Of a stretch of 33,779 nucleotides of DNA, positions 25,551 through 33,779 are shown one piece after another; position 1 is the stretch's first letter; each line of letters opens with the position of its first letter. The translations under genes were made by a program, and so were the position numbers. Source of the stretch: JBKEHD01 sp046710445 (GTDB lineage Bacteria > Pseudomonadota > Alphaproteobacteria > Rickettsiales > Midichloriaceae); assembly GCA_046710445.1 (NCBI GenBank), contig JBKEHD010000009.1, positions 1-33,779 on the forward strand, read 5' to 3'. A model generated the notes under the pieces. It was not told where the DNA came from. It ran no database searches and saw only the letters and a program-made list of their open reading frames with translations.

Positions 25551-26949
25551 GATATGTAACCCTTTGATATATGTCTTCATATCTTGTTATATCATCTTCT
25601 CCCAGATACACTCCAAGTTGTATCTCTATTATTTCTAATTTGCTTATGCCTTTATTTTCTAATCTATGTTTTTCATTCATTGGTATATGAGCTGATTCTC
25701 CTTTGAGAAGTTTGAATTTTTTTTGACCAATTGTTACATACGCGGTTCCTTCGATAACTGTCCATTGTTCAGATCTGTGTTTATGGCTTTGCAAAGATAG
25801 TTTGCCATTAGGATTCACAATTATTTTTTTGATTTTATAACCCGTATCTTCAAATAAATTTATAAAGTAACCCCAGGGTCTATATTCAGTATCACCCTCT
25901 AATTCTTTTTTATATTTATTAGGATTTTCTTTTAAAAATTTTGTGACATTATTTATTTTATTGACCTTTTTTTTGTCTACAACAAGAATTGAATCTTTTG
26001 TAGAAATCACTGCTATATCTTTTATTCCAAGTATTGCGGTAAATAAATCTGGAGAATTGATGTAACAGTTATCACTCTCTAAAGCTACACCCCTACCTTC
26101 AATTTTGTTTTCATTTGAATTTTCATATAAATGTTGAAAATTTCCTGCATCAAAGAATTTGGGATTAATTTCAGAAACAACAACTTTTTCTGATTTCTCT
26201 AACAATAATTTATCAATAGATATATTGTTGCATTTTGAATAATCATTATAACATAGAGATGTGCAGTTATTTTGTTTTTGAGAATTATCTACGGATAATT
26301 TAATGTTTTGAAATAAATTTTTGTCAATTGCATGAATGCTATTGAGTACTAAACTACCTTTTGAAAATATTACACCAAAATTACGAAAATATTTTTTCCC
26401 AAAATCTATTTCTGTTTCCTGTTTAGGTTTTTCTATAAAATCATCTATTTCATATACCTTTGGATGAATTTCTGTATCTGTTTTTTTTATATAACCATAA
26501 TCTGGTGAAAACTTTTTAAATTTAGTACCAAAAACAACGATATGTTTTTTGGCAATTTCTTGTATTTCAAGTATATTTTGTATGAAAATTTCTGGTGTAT
26601 TTATATAATTGTCAATTGGTAATATTAGGACTAAATCATCTGTGTTTTGTTCTATATCTATGAGTGCTGATAGGATTGCAGGACCTGTGTTTCTAGAGCA
26701 TGGTTCGAGAATTAATTTATATCTGTTTTTTAAATTACTAAGAGATTGCTCTATTAGCCACTGATGTTTTGCGTTAGAGCTGATAATTGGTTGGTGAAAA
26801 ATATTGATATCCGATATATAGGATATAGTTTTTTGTAATAGGTTAGTTCCTTCCTCTAATTCTAAAAATGTTTTTGGATTTTTTTCTCTTGATAATGGCC
26901 ATAATCTATGTCCAAAACCTCCAGCTAATATTATAGGATGGATTTTCAT
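25531..26949 (-). CDS. manC: Mannose-1-phosphate guanylyltransferase / mannose-6-phosphate isomerase (type II)
   Basis: The enzyme makes GDP-mannose from mannose-1-phosphate and GTP, and type II members also interconvert fructose-6-P and mannose-6-P. The N-terminal nucleotidyltransferase domain carries AGGFGHRLWPLSREKNPKTFL, the pyrophosphorylase motif, with F and H at positions that are often S/T and T/S. IEKPKQE is the second motif. The C-terminal cupin (about residues 350-470) holds the metal-binding SHKHRSEQWTVIEG block and ITRYEDIY. At 472 aa it is full length. No other GDP-sugar gene is next to it. It ends within an inverted repeat. Confidence 0.9.
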   Translation of the reverse strand: MKIHPIILAGGFGHRLWPLSREKNPKTFLELEEGTNLLQKTISYISDINIFHQPIISSNAKHQWLIEQSLSNLKNRYKLILEPCSRNTGPAILSALIDIEQNTDDLVLILPIDNYINTPEIFIQNILEIQEIAKKHIVVFGTKFKKFSPDYGYIKKTDTEIHPKVYEIDDFIEKPKQETEIDFGKKYFRNFGVIFSKGSLVLNSIHAIDKNLFQNIKLSVDNSQKQNNCTSLCYNDYSKCNNISIDKLLLEKSEKVVVSEINPKFFDAGNFQHLYENSNENKIEGRGVALESDNCYINSPDLFTAILGIKDIAVISTKDSILVVDKKKVNKINNVTKFLKENPNKYKKELEGDTEYRPWGYFINLFEDTGYKIKKIIVNPNGKLSLQSHKHRSEQWTVIEGTAYVTIGQKKFKLLKGESAHIPMNEKHRLENKGISKLEIIEIQLGVYLGEDDITRYEDIYQRVTYLAHPNE

Positions 26950-27094
26950 GATATAGCCTATTTATTGAGAATGGCTTGAGTGTAGAAATAGAATTGCAAA
27001 TAAGCAATAAAATATTATGAAGGGCTGTTTTGTGAGTTAAAAATTCTATCTATCTTCATGATATATTGCTGTATGAGCTACGGATTTATTGATT

Positions 27095-28714
27095 TTATGT
27101 GTTTTTTCGTTTGCCAGTGATCATACATTCTAATTCAATTTTTCTTTCTTTAGAATTCAAATAATGCGTTGATATTGTTGTGGTATTATCTGTATGTTTT
27201 TTTGTAACAAGCAATAGGTTATCAGAGATTGATGCTATTTGTGCCTGATGTGTTATTAATATCACTTGGATTTTTTCAGACAATGTCTTGAGTTTTTCTC
27301 CTGTTAATAACGCAGTGTGTCCCCCTATTCCGGAATCTATTTCATCAAATATTATTGTTTTAACTTTGTTGGTTTTTCCTTGTATAAGCTTTAGAGCAAG
27401 CATTAATCTGGATAGTTCACCACCTGAAGCTATTTTTTTTATAGTTAAAAATTCTGCCTCAGGATTTGTTTTTAGCAAAATATCTACATTATCTATTCCA
27501 TCTTTGGAAATTTCGTTTTTTTTGTTGATGGTTATTTTTATATCTGCTCTATCCATATTCATGTATTGGATATTTGATAAAATATTTTCTCTTAATTTAT
27601 GAGTTCCTTTTTTTCTAAGGTCACTTATACTATTTGCTAAGTCAAAATATTCATTTTCTGTTTTTGTTATTTGTTTTTCTATCTTTTGTAAAACATCATC
27701 ATTTTCTTCTAGAAGTTCAAATTTGTTTTTTGAATCTTGCATCAGATTATAAAATTTTTCAGATGGTGTTTTGTATTTAGATTCTAATTCTTTGATTTTA
27801 AAAAATCTTTGCTCAATATCATTTATGTCATAAGAGTTATTTTCTAAATCACTTGAAGTATCTTGGAATAGTTGGTATATAGATTCTAATTCTTGTATGG
27901 CTGGTTCTAGGCTGTTTAAATGCTCTTGAAAAACATCTGGTAATTTAGACATTTGTTTATGAAGGGACCAAAATTCTTCTATAACATTTTTATCTTTTTC
28001 ATGCAGAATATTTATTGCTAAATTACATGTTTCATCTATGCGTAATTTTTCCGATATCTTTTTTCTCTTGATTTCAAGATTTTTCAATTCATCTGTCTCT
28101 ATATTGAGATCTGTTAATTCTTGTAATAGATTATTTAAATAGCTTTTTTCATAAATGCTCTTTTTTATGGATTCTTCTGTTTTTAATTTTTCATTTTGCA
28201 ATTTTTTTAATTTGTAATAAATCCCTTCCAATAATTTTATATTTTCCCCAATATTTAGGTATTCATCTAATATTTTTATATGTGAATTGGAATCAAGTAA
28301 AATTGTATGATTATGTTGTGAACAGATATCAAATAATTGTTTGCTCAACACTGTCAAATGTTCTGATGTTGCGATTTGATCATTAATAAAGATTTTATTT
28401 TTTTTAGAAGAGTTATTTATAATCCTTCTTATGATCAATATTGTATCATTCTCATTTGCAAATCCATTTTCATATAGATATTCTGATATATTATTATTAT
28501 GTGAAATATCAAATTCAGCAATTATAGATGTGATTTTGGTTTTGTCTTTTACAATGTCAGAGCTTAATTTTTTTTTAAATAAGTAGGATATGGCTTTTAA
28601 TATAATAGATTTTCCCGAACCTGTCTCCCCTATTATAGACGTAAGACCTTTATTGAAATTCACTTCAATTTTATCTATTAAAATAAAGTTATTAATAAAT
28701 AGATTTATCAACAT
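27095..28714 (-). CDS. recN: DNA repair protein RecN
   Basis: RecN is an SMC-like ATPase that helps align broken DNA for recombination. The 539 aa sequence has the N-terminal Walker A GETGSGKS (29-36) and a long coiled-coil middle (about residues 150-380). Near the C-terminus come the ABC signature SGGELSRLMLALK and Walker B TIIFDEIDSGIGG, followed by the switch His in ILITHQAQIAS. Length matches E. coli RecN (553). It is divergent from tlc across about 180 bases. No LexA-type box is obvious upstream. Confidence 0.94.
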   Translation of the reverse strand: MLINLFINNFILIDKIEVNFNKGLTSIIGETGSGKSIILKAISYLFKKKLSSDIVKDKTKITSIIAEFDISHNNNISEYLYENGFANENDTILIIRRIINNSSKKNKIFINDQIATSEHLTVLSKQLFDICSQHNHTILLDSNSHIKILDEYLNIGENIKLLEGIYYKLKKLQNEKLKTEESIKKSIYEKSYLNNLLQELTDLNIETDELKNLEIKRKKISEKLRIDETCNLAINILHEKDKNVIEEFWSLHKQMSKLPDVFQEHLNSLEPAIQELESIYQLFQDTSSDLENNSYDINDIEQRFFKIKELESKYKTPSEKFYNLMQDSKNKFELLEENDDVLQKIEKQITKTENEYFDLANSISDLRKKGTHKLRENILSNIQYMNMDRADIKITINKKNEISKDGIDNVDILLKTNPEAEFLTIKKIASGGELSRLMLALKLIQGKTNKVKTIIFDEIDSGIGGHTALLTGEKLKTLSEKIQVILITHQAQIASISDNLLLVTKKHTDNTTTISTHYLNSKERKIELECMITGKRKNT

Positions 28715-28833
28715 GTGTAATTTAGCAAAATATTAATAAAACGTTAAATTTTAATATAGTATAAATATAGAATGATAAAGAGCAATAAACTTTAAATATG
28801 GAGTTGAAAAAATAGTAGTTTAGAAAAAAGAAC

Positions 28834-28861
28834 TTGTTTTTATACAAAAAATGTTTATAAT
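28834..28861 (+). promoter_or_regulatory. Sigma-70 type promoter of tlc
   Basis: TTGTTT (28834-28839), a 16-base spacer and a perfect TATAAT (28856-28861) predict a start near 28868, about 30 bases before the tlc ATG. It lies in the recN-tlc divergent gap. Confidence 0.6.
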
Positions 28862-28897
28862 TCGCACGAAAGTCACATATTAAATTTATAGTTGCAC

Positions 28898-30349
28898 ATG
28901 TCTAATTTGATGAAGTATTTGCCTGTGAAGAAGGAAGAGTTAGGGAAATTTTTTGCTATTTCCGTGATGATGATCTTGATTTTATTCATATACAGTGTTC
29001 AAAGAACAATTAAAGATACTATAGTTGTATCCTATATGGGGGCTGAGTTAATTTCGGCTATAAAATTATGGGGAGTTTTGCCTTCTGCTATTTTGGTAAT
29101 GTTATTATATGCAAAATTATCTGATATTTTTAATAAAACATTAATATTTCATTTGTTTAATGCGTTTTTTGTAGCATATTTTGCTATTTTTAGCTTTTAT
29201 CTTTTTCCCAATTCTGAGTCATTTAAAATTGATTTATCTGGAGCTGCAGAAAGTTTGCCATATTTGAGGTATGTTTTTGTTGTTGTAGAATGGTGGTCAT
29301 ACTCTTTGTATTACATACTTTCAGAGTTATGGGGTAGTGTGATGCTATCGTTGTTATTTTGGCAAACTGTAAACCAAATATTTAAAATAAAAGAGGCAAA
29401 AAGATTATATCCGTTATTTGCTTTTGTAGGGCAAGTTGGGATGTTGATGTCTGGTGGTATAACTAGATTTTTTACTAAACATGGTTCTGCAACTAATTGG
29501 AGTGATGTATTGATGTCAATAAATACCTTTGTCATTTTTGCTGCTATATTGCTTTCTATTGCATTTTGGATTTTATCAAATAAGTTGGTTGATATTTCTA
29601 TATTAAACGCTGAAACTGCTAAGAAAAAAAAGAAAAAGATAGGGTTTTTAGATGGGTTGAAACATGTGTTCACTTCGAAATACATAGGTCTTATAACTAT
29701 GTTGGTTTTATGTTATGGTGCTTCGATAAATTTGGTTGAAGGTGTTTGGAAGGCTCAAGCTCATATAGTATATAGCCTGCCCATAGATTATGCGAATTTT
29801 ATGGCTAATCTACAGACTTATACCGGGCTAGCTGCTATGGTTTCTATGTTGATAGGATCGTATCTCTTAAGTTTAATTTCTTGGAGATTTGCGGCTATGA
29901 TTACTCCAGTTGTAATATTTTTCACATCCGTAATATTTTTTACATTGTCTATATATCAAGTTGAAGCGAAGAATTTAATGACATTTATTACTGTAACCCC
30001 GATAGTTGTTGCGGTATTTGTTGGGTTGCTTCAAAATATTTTAGGAAAATCGACAAAATATGCGTTTTTTGATGCAACAAAAGAGATGTCTTATATTCCA
30101 CTTGATGAGGAATTGAAATCAAAAGGTAAAGCTGCTGTTGAAGTTATTGGAGGTAGAATGGGTAAATCTGCAGGTTCGTTTGTTACTCATTTGATGTTAT
30201 CTATTATACCCGGCTCAACTTTGATATCTTTATCTCCAAGTATGTTCGTTATTTTCTTGGTTATAATGGTTATATGGTTTATTTCTGCAAATTCTCTAGC
30301 TACTGAATTTGATAAGATTAGCGAAAAACAAGTTATAAAAGGGAAATAG
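28898..30349 (+). CDS. tlc: ATP/ADP translocase (Tlc family)
   Basis: Tlc carriers of obligate intracellular bacteria and plastids exchange bacterial ADP for host ATP, or import other nucleotides. The 483 aa protein has about 12 hydrophobic segments. FFAISVMMILILFIYSVQRT followed by IKDTIVVSYMGAE is the family's opening block, and DATKEMSYIPLDEELKSKGKAAVE is the highly conserved C-terminal-half motif. The ATG at 28898 is preferred over a TTG two codons earlier. Rickettsiales often carry several paralogues with different nucleotide specificity, and sequence alone does not decide which this is. This is the strongest lifestyle marker in the window. Confidence 0.95.
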   Translation: MSNLMKYLPVKKEELGKFFAISVMMILILFIYSVQRTIKDTIVVSYMGAELISAIKLWGVLPSAILVMLLYAKLSDIFNKTLIFHLFNAFFVAYFAIFSFYLFPNSESFKIDLSGAAESLPYLRYVFVVVEWWSYSLYYILSELWGSVMLSLLFWQTVNQIFKIKEAKRLYPLFAFVGQVGMLMSGGITRFFTKHGSATNWSDVLMSINTFVIFAAILLSIAFWILSNKLVDISILNAETAKKKKKKIGFLDGLKHVFTSKYIGLITMLVLCYGASINLVEGVWKAQAHIVYSLPIDYANFMANLQTYTGLAAMVSMLIGSYLLSLISWRFAAMITPVVIFFTSVIFFTLSIYQVEAKNLMTFITVTPIVVAVFVGLLQNILGKSTKYAFFDATKEMSYIPLDEELKSKGKAAVEVIGGRMGKSAGSFVTHLMLSIIPGSTLISLSPSMFVIFLVIMVIWFISANSLATEFDKISEKQVIKGK

Positions 30350-30460
30350 CGGTTTGTCTAAAGATGTATATTAGTTAAAAAAATATATTGTAAAATTTTT
30401 GCGTGATATAAAGCGAATTATGCTATAGCATTATGGCAAATTCAAATTTTAGCGAATTGT

Positions 30461-31726
30461 ATGGGATCAGTAAATTCAGTAAAAAATAGTCACGGATTGA
30501 TTGTTGGCACAGATAAAATGGCTAATATCGAGACTGTCACTGTGAGTATTTTGGTGAAAAATGGTAGTAGAAATGAGCAAAAAGTAGAAGGGGGTATTTC
30601 TCATTTTTTAGAGCATATGGCTTTCAAAGGCACTTCAAAAAGGACAGCAAGAGAGATAGCAGAAGAATTTGATTTGATTGGTGGGTATTTTAATGCTTAT
30701 ACATCAAGGACCGCAACAGTCTATTATGCAAAAATTTTGAAAGATGATTTGGATAAAGCTGTTGATATATTGACTGATATTTTTTTAAACTCTACTTTTT
30801 CTGCAGAGGAGTTGGATAAGGAGAGGGAGGTGATTATGCAAGAGCTTTGTATGACTCGTGACACTCCGGATGATATTGTTTTTGATTATTTTCAAGAGAC
30901 TGCATTTCCAAAGCAGGCCTTGGGTAGATCCATACTTGGGGAAGAGGAGTTTATTAAAAATCTAACAAGAGATCATTTGATAAGCTATTATAAAAAAAGA
31001 TATTCAACAAAAAACACCATCATTTCTGCAGCAGGTAATTTAGATACTAATAAATTTAATGATGAGATCGGTGCAAAATTTAAAAATTTCAATGATAATG
31101 AAGTAGATGATTGGGATAAAGGTGTATATGTTGGAGGAGAATTGCATGTAAAGAAAGATTTAGAGCAAGCTCAATTTGTATTTGGTTTAGAGGGAGTGTC
31201 ATATTTGGATGCAGATTTTTATGATATGCAAATTTTATCTATGATATTGGGCGGTGGAATGTCTTCGAGATTATTTCAAAAAATCCGTGAAGAAAGGGGT
31301 TTGGTTTATAATATATCTTCATTCACAAATAGTTATGATGACTGCGGAGTTTTTGGTATATATTCAGCATTAAATCCACAAAACATGAATTTATTAATTG
31401 ATCTAGTAATAGAGGAGTTGCACTCTTTGACACAAGAAATATATGAAGATGAGATTTTGAGAGCAAAAGCTCAAGTGAAATCTAGTTTGCTTATGTCGAT
31501 GGAAAGTAGTATTTCGAGAGCAAAAAAAATATGTAATAATTTTGCACTCTTTGGAAAATATATAACTAACGATGAAATTTTAGATAAAATCAATAAGATT
31601 GATAAACATTCTTTAGTACGTGTAGCTGTGAATTTACTAAAAAACAAAAATTTTACAATTACTACTCTTGGTAATGTTGAAAAAATTTATAATTATAATA
31701 AGATTGTTAATAAACTTAAGGTTTAA
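30461..31726 (+). CDS. M16 zinc peptidase, processing-peptidase-like
   Basis: This is a metallopeptidase of the pitrilysin/MPP group. The inverted zinc motif HFLEH is at His48-Glu51-His52, and the third ligand Glu128 lies 76 residues on in EREVIMQE, exactly the family spacing. The glycine-rich substrate loop LGGGMSSRLFQKIREERGLVY is also present. At 421 aa it has the size of the mitochondrial processing peptidase beta subunit and its alphaproteobacterial relatives. Only one M16 gene is here. It starts 111 bases after tlc, and the quinone oxidoreductase-like gene follows after 3 bases. Confidence 0.92.
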   Translation: MGSVNSVKNSHGLIVGTDKMANIETVTVSILVKNGSRNEQKVEGGISHFLEHMAFKGTSKRTAREIAEEFDLIGGYFNAYTSRTATVYYAKILKDDLDKAVDILTDIFLNSTFSAEELDKEREVIMQELCMTRDTPDDIVFDYFQETAFPKQALGRSILGEEEFIKNLTRDHLISYYKKRYSTKNTIISAAGNLDTNKFNDEIGAKFKNFNDNEVDDWDKGVYVGGELHVKKDLEQAQFVFGLEGVSYLDADFYDMQILSMILGGGMSSRLFQKIREERGLVYNISSFTNSYDDCGVFGIYSALNPQNMNLLIDLVIEELHSLTQEIYEDEILRAKAQVKSSLLMSMESSISRAKKICNNFALFGKYITNDEILDKINKIDKHSLVRVAVNLLKNKNFTITTLGNVEKIYNYNKIVNKLKV

Positions 31727-31729
31727 ATT

Positions 31730-32680
31730 ATGAGCAAAGCGATTGTTTGTCAGAAAAAAGATGTTGGAAGATTCTTTGCAATTAATGAGGTTGATCCTCA
31801 AAAATTAAGCCATGGACAGGTTTTGATAAAAAATACTGTTATTGGATTGAATGATGATGATTTTTTGTGTGATAATGGAGTTATTCCAGGGTATGCAGCT
31901 GCAGGTGAAATAGAAGAAGTGGGTGTCGGCGTCAAGGGGTTTTATAAAGGAGATTCTATAGTATACATGTCATGTAATGCAGGATCTTTTTCAGAATATA
32001 CTGTGGTAGATGTAGATAGTATCGTTGCACTGCCTGATGAAATATATCAAAAAAGTGCAGCGGCAGTGTATTATCCTGGGTTAGTTGCGCATACATTGTT
32101 GAAAAGGGTATATGTTGTTCGTCCTAAAACTATTGTTTTGATTCATGATGTCACTTCTTCAGTTGGATATATTTTATCTCAATTGGCAAGTGAGGCTGGG
32201 GCGTTGGTTGTTGGAAGTATAGATGATGATATAAAGAAAGATTTTGCATTAAAAAATGGTTGTCATAAAGTTGTAAATTATACTTCTGAAAATTGGGATA
32301 AAGAAGTTATGGATATAACTAAAAATTTTGGAGTGAATATCGTTTATGATAATTTGGGCGAAGTAACTTTTCAAAAATCTTTAAATTCTTTAACAAAAAT
32401 GGGGATTATGAGTTGTTATGGAGATGTTTATAAGGGTATGAAATCTATTGATATCAAGGATATAGCTAGTAAATCTCTTTACATAACTTTTCCATCTGTT
32501 TTTGATTACAAAAAAAATAGGATGGAGTTGATACTTAGTGCCAATGATATATTTGATCTTATTTCTTCAAATAAATTAAAAATAAACATTGATAGCGAAT
32601 ACAATATGGATCAAGTTGAAGAAGCGCATAAAAAAATTAGTACTCATGATTATATTGGGTCATTAATAATGAATATTTGA
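31730..32680 (+). CDS. Quinone oxidoreductase-like, zinc-free MDR family
   Basis: The 316 aa protein fits NADPH:quinone oxidoreductases of the medium-chain dehydrogenase family. The N-terminal GroES-like part has PGYAAAGEIEEVGVGVKGFYKGDSIVY, and the Rossmann part has a variant of the usual AAxGGVGxxxxQ motif (VTSSVGYILSQLASEAGALVVGS). NIVYDNLGEVTFQKSLNSL is the typical next block. The usual zinc-binding cysteines are absent, as in quinone reductases. The N-terminus is short and NDDDF replaces the usual NFxDxxxRxG, so the substrate may differ. It is probably co-transcribed with the M16 peptidase gene. Confidence 0.82.
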   Translation: MSKAIVCQKKDVGRFFAINEVDPQKLSHGQVLIKNTVIGLNDDDFLCDNGVIPGYAAAGEIEEVGVGVKGFYKGDSIVYMSCNAGSFSEYTVVDVDSIVALPDEIYQKSAAAVYYPGLVAHTLLKRVYVVRPKTIVLIHDVTSSVGYILSQLASEAGALVVGSIDDDIKKDFALKNGCHKVVNYTSENWDKEVMDITKNFGVNIVYDNLGEVTFQKSLNSLTKMGIMSCYGDVYKGMKSIDIKDIASKSLYITFPSVFDYKKNRMELILSANDIFDLISSNKLKINIDSEYNMDQVEEAHKKISTHDYIGSLIMNI

Positions 32681-32739
32681 TAGGTGTGATGAGTTATATA
32701 GCTTGTTTTTATTAATAAATAATATGATATCTATAAAAC

Positions 32740-32769
32740 TTGCTATTTATGCTTTGTGTGTGTTATCAT
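32740..32769 (+). promoter_or_regulatory. Possible promoter of the cold-shock gene
   Basis: TTGCTA (32740-32745), an 18-base spacer and TATCAT (32764-32769) predict a start near 32776. This would give a leader of over 100 bases, as is usual for cold-shock genes. The -10 box overlaps one of the GATGTGATGA motifs (32766-32775). AAGGAG at 32868-32873 is the ribosome site, 9 bases before the ATG. Confidence 0.4.
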
Positions 32770-32882
32770 CACATCTCGGTAATCTTTTTCTTTCTACTGC
32801 AATCATCGTATACTGGAAGTTACAAGTGGCATTATTAAAGTTAAAGGTGCTGAATTAAATAATTTTTAAGGAGACAAATAAT

Positions 32883-33089
32883 ATGAGGTCAACTGGTACA
32901 GTAAAGTGGTTCAATCTAGAGAAAGGATACGGATTTATAACACCTGATAGCGGAAATAAAGATGTGTTTGTACATATATCTGCTGTAAGATCTGCGGGAG
33001 TAGATACTTTAAATGATAATCAAAAAGTAGAATACGATATAGTTAAAGAAAAAGGCAGAGAATCTGCTTCAAACATTAGCTTAGTATAA
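32883..33089 (+). CDS. Cold-shock domain protein (CspA family)
   Basis: CspA-type proteins bind single-stranded RNA and keep it unfolded. The 68 aa product is a single cold-shock domain: GTVKWFNLEKGYGFI with the RNP1 motif KGYGFI, then RNP2 VFVHIS. It starts at an ATG 9 bases after AAGGAG and has a long leader. It ends just before a strong hairpin. The organism may use it constitutively rather than for cold. Confidence 0.95.
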   Translation: MRSTGTVKWFNLEKGYGFITPDSGNKDVFVHISAVRSAGVDTLNDNQKVEYDIVKEKGRESASNISLV

Positions 33090-33099
33090 GTGAATATTA

Positions 33100-33130
33100 A
33101 AGAGTAGTGAATTTTATATCCACTACTCTT
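33100..33130 (+). terminator. Terminator-like hairpin after the cold-shock gene
   Basis: AAGAGTAGTG (33100-33109) and CACTACTCTT (33121-33130) are perfect 10-base inverted arms with an 11-base loop, starting 11 bases after the csp stop. There is no T-run after it, so termination may be weak or the hairpin may protect the mRNA end. Confidence 0.55.
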
Positions 33131-33135
33131 GCACG

Positions 33136-33202
33136 AAGGATGTGATGATTAATATATAAGAGGAGTTTACTTTTTTAAAATATATGTTACAATCACATCC
33201 TT
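33136..33202. repeat. Inverted repeat between the cold-shock gene and tolC
   Basis: AAGGATGTGAT (33136-33146) is perfectly repeated in inverse as ATCACATCCTT (33192-33202) with 45 bases between. Related motif copies occur at 32683-32692 (one mismatch) and, inverted, at 32766-32775. The tolC start lies 21 bases past the right arm, so the repeat may be part of its control region. Confidence 0.7.
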
Positions 33203-33223
33203 TGTATTTTAATGTGCCAATTT

Positions 33224-33779
33224 ATGAATTTTAAAAAAATTCTTTTCGTTTTACTTGCTGTTACTATATACGTACCAGAATCTATTGCCTACGATATCAA
33301 TGATGCAGTAAAACTTGCCTTACAAAATTCTGAAGGTTTAAAGGCACAAAGAAAGAAGCTTGAAATAACCATGCTTTCAAAACCGAAAGCTATCACTGGG
33401 TTTTTACCTAGTATCTCTGCAAATTTATCTCATAATCGTTATGAAGATAAAGCTGATTCTCTGCAAAAAACTAATAATTATAACGGTTTGGTTATTAATA
33501 TAGAGCAGGAAATTTTTGCTGGTGGAGGAAGTATTGCTAAAATAGCAGCCTCTAATGCATCAATAAATTCTGCATATCAAGAGTACTTAGAGTCTTTTAA
33601 TGACCTTATGCTTAAAGCAGTAAAATCATATCAAAATGTTGTGACTTCAAGAAAAATCGTTAATGTTCAAAAAGAGAATGTTAAGATGTCCAAGAAAAAT
33701 GTGGAAAAAAGCAGAATTGCTGTAAAAGCTGGTGCCGAAAGAAAGAGTGCATTATTAGTGGCAAAAGCAGAGCTTTCAG
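33224..33779 (+). CDS. tolC: TolC-family outer-membrane efflux protein (5' part)
   Basis: TolC trimers form the outer-membrane and periplasmic duct for type I secretion and drug efflux. The visible 185 codons run off the right edge. They start with a signal peptide (MNFKKILFVLLAVTIYV, cleavage near SIA-YD), then DINDAVKLALQNSEGLKAQRKKLE. ITGFLPSISANLSHN follows, and EQEIFAGGGSIAKIAASNA is the family's beta-strand and helix boundary. The rest is long helix. ATG 33224 is preferred; another in-frame ATG is 12 bases upstream, and neither has a good ribosome site. Confidence 0.9.
   Translation, partial: MNFKKILFVLLAVTIYVPESIAYDINDAVKLALQNSEGLKAQRKKLEITMLSKPKAITGFLPSISANLSHNRYEDKADSLQKTNNYNGLVINIEQEIFAGGGSIAKIAASNASINSAYQEYLESFNDLMLKAVKSYQNVVTSRKIVNVQKENVKMSKKNVEKSRIAVKAGAERKSALLVAKAELS

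Noticed and set aside
30420..30431. 12-base palindrome ATGCTATAGCAT before the M16 peptidase gene
   Set aside because: Palindromes of this length are expected several times by chance in a window this size, and no second copy or known operator match was seen.

Overview
This window is an AT-rich, densely packed stretch of a bacterial chromosome that looks like an obligate intracellular alphaproteobacterium of the Rickettsiales type. The evidence is a Tlc-type ATP/ADP translocase, an M16 peptidase of the mitochondrial-processing-peptidase-like kind, alphaproteobacterial gene clustering (trmB-mnmE-mnmG-parA-parB), a CycM-type membrane cytochrome c with CcmAB, and strong A/T codon bias. A Kdo transferase, an MsbA-like flippase and porin/TolC genes mean it keeps a lipid A-Kdo outer membrane, which argues against Anaplasmataceae. 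Family and genus cannot be fixed from this window alone.

Layout. Positions 1-11678 are almost entirely minus strand, one near-continuous gene train read from right to left: secF, two tandem APC amino acid permeases, trmB, mnmE, a parS site, mnmG, parA, parB, tolQ, tolR, tolA and a small unknown gene. Gaps are 0-40 bases or the genes overlap, except about 100 bases before the last gene. Positions 11883-19945 are a plus-strand train: RNase E, MsbA-like ABC transporter, ccmA, ccmB, a DUF374 acyltransferase-like gene, kdtA/waaA and a porin-like beta-barrel gene. A second parS-like site lies inside the porin gene. Positions 20217-21047 hold a cysteine-dioxygenase-like cupin gene with its own near-consensus promoter. 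It converges on tRNA-Ala(TGC) and tRNA-Gly(GCC) on the minus strand.

Positions 21390-28714 are mostly minus strand: pdhC-lpd of pyruvate dehydrogenase, a secreted Ser/Thr-rich protein, a manC-like GDP-mannose gene and recN, with the cytochrome c gene cycM on plus. From 28834 to the end everything is plus: tlc, M16 peptidase, quinone oxidoreductase-like gene, a cold-shock gene and the first 185 codons of tolC.

Together the genes cover chromosome segregation (ParAB-parS), envelope constriction and build-up (TolQRA, MsbA, KdtA, porin, TolC), respiration (PDH, CcmAB, CycM), tRNA modification (MnmE/MnmG/TrmB) and host exploitation (Tlc, permeases). I see no CRISPR array, intact insertion sequence, prophage or toxin-antitoxin locus, and no clearly new multi-gene system. 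The most unusual items are the second parS inside a porin gene, the extended cysteine-dioxygenase-like protein, the missing rsmG between mnmG and parA, the Ser/Thr-rich secreted protein, and a GATGTGATGA motif repeated around the cold-shock gene.
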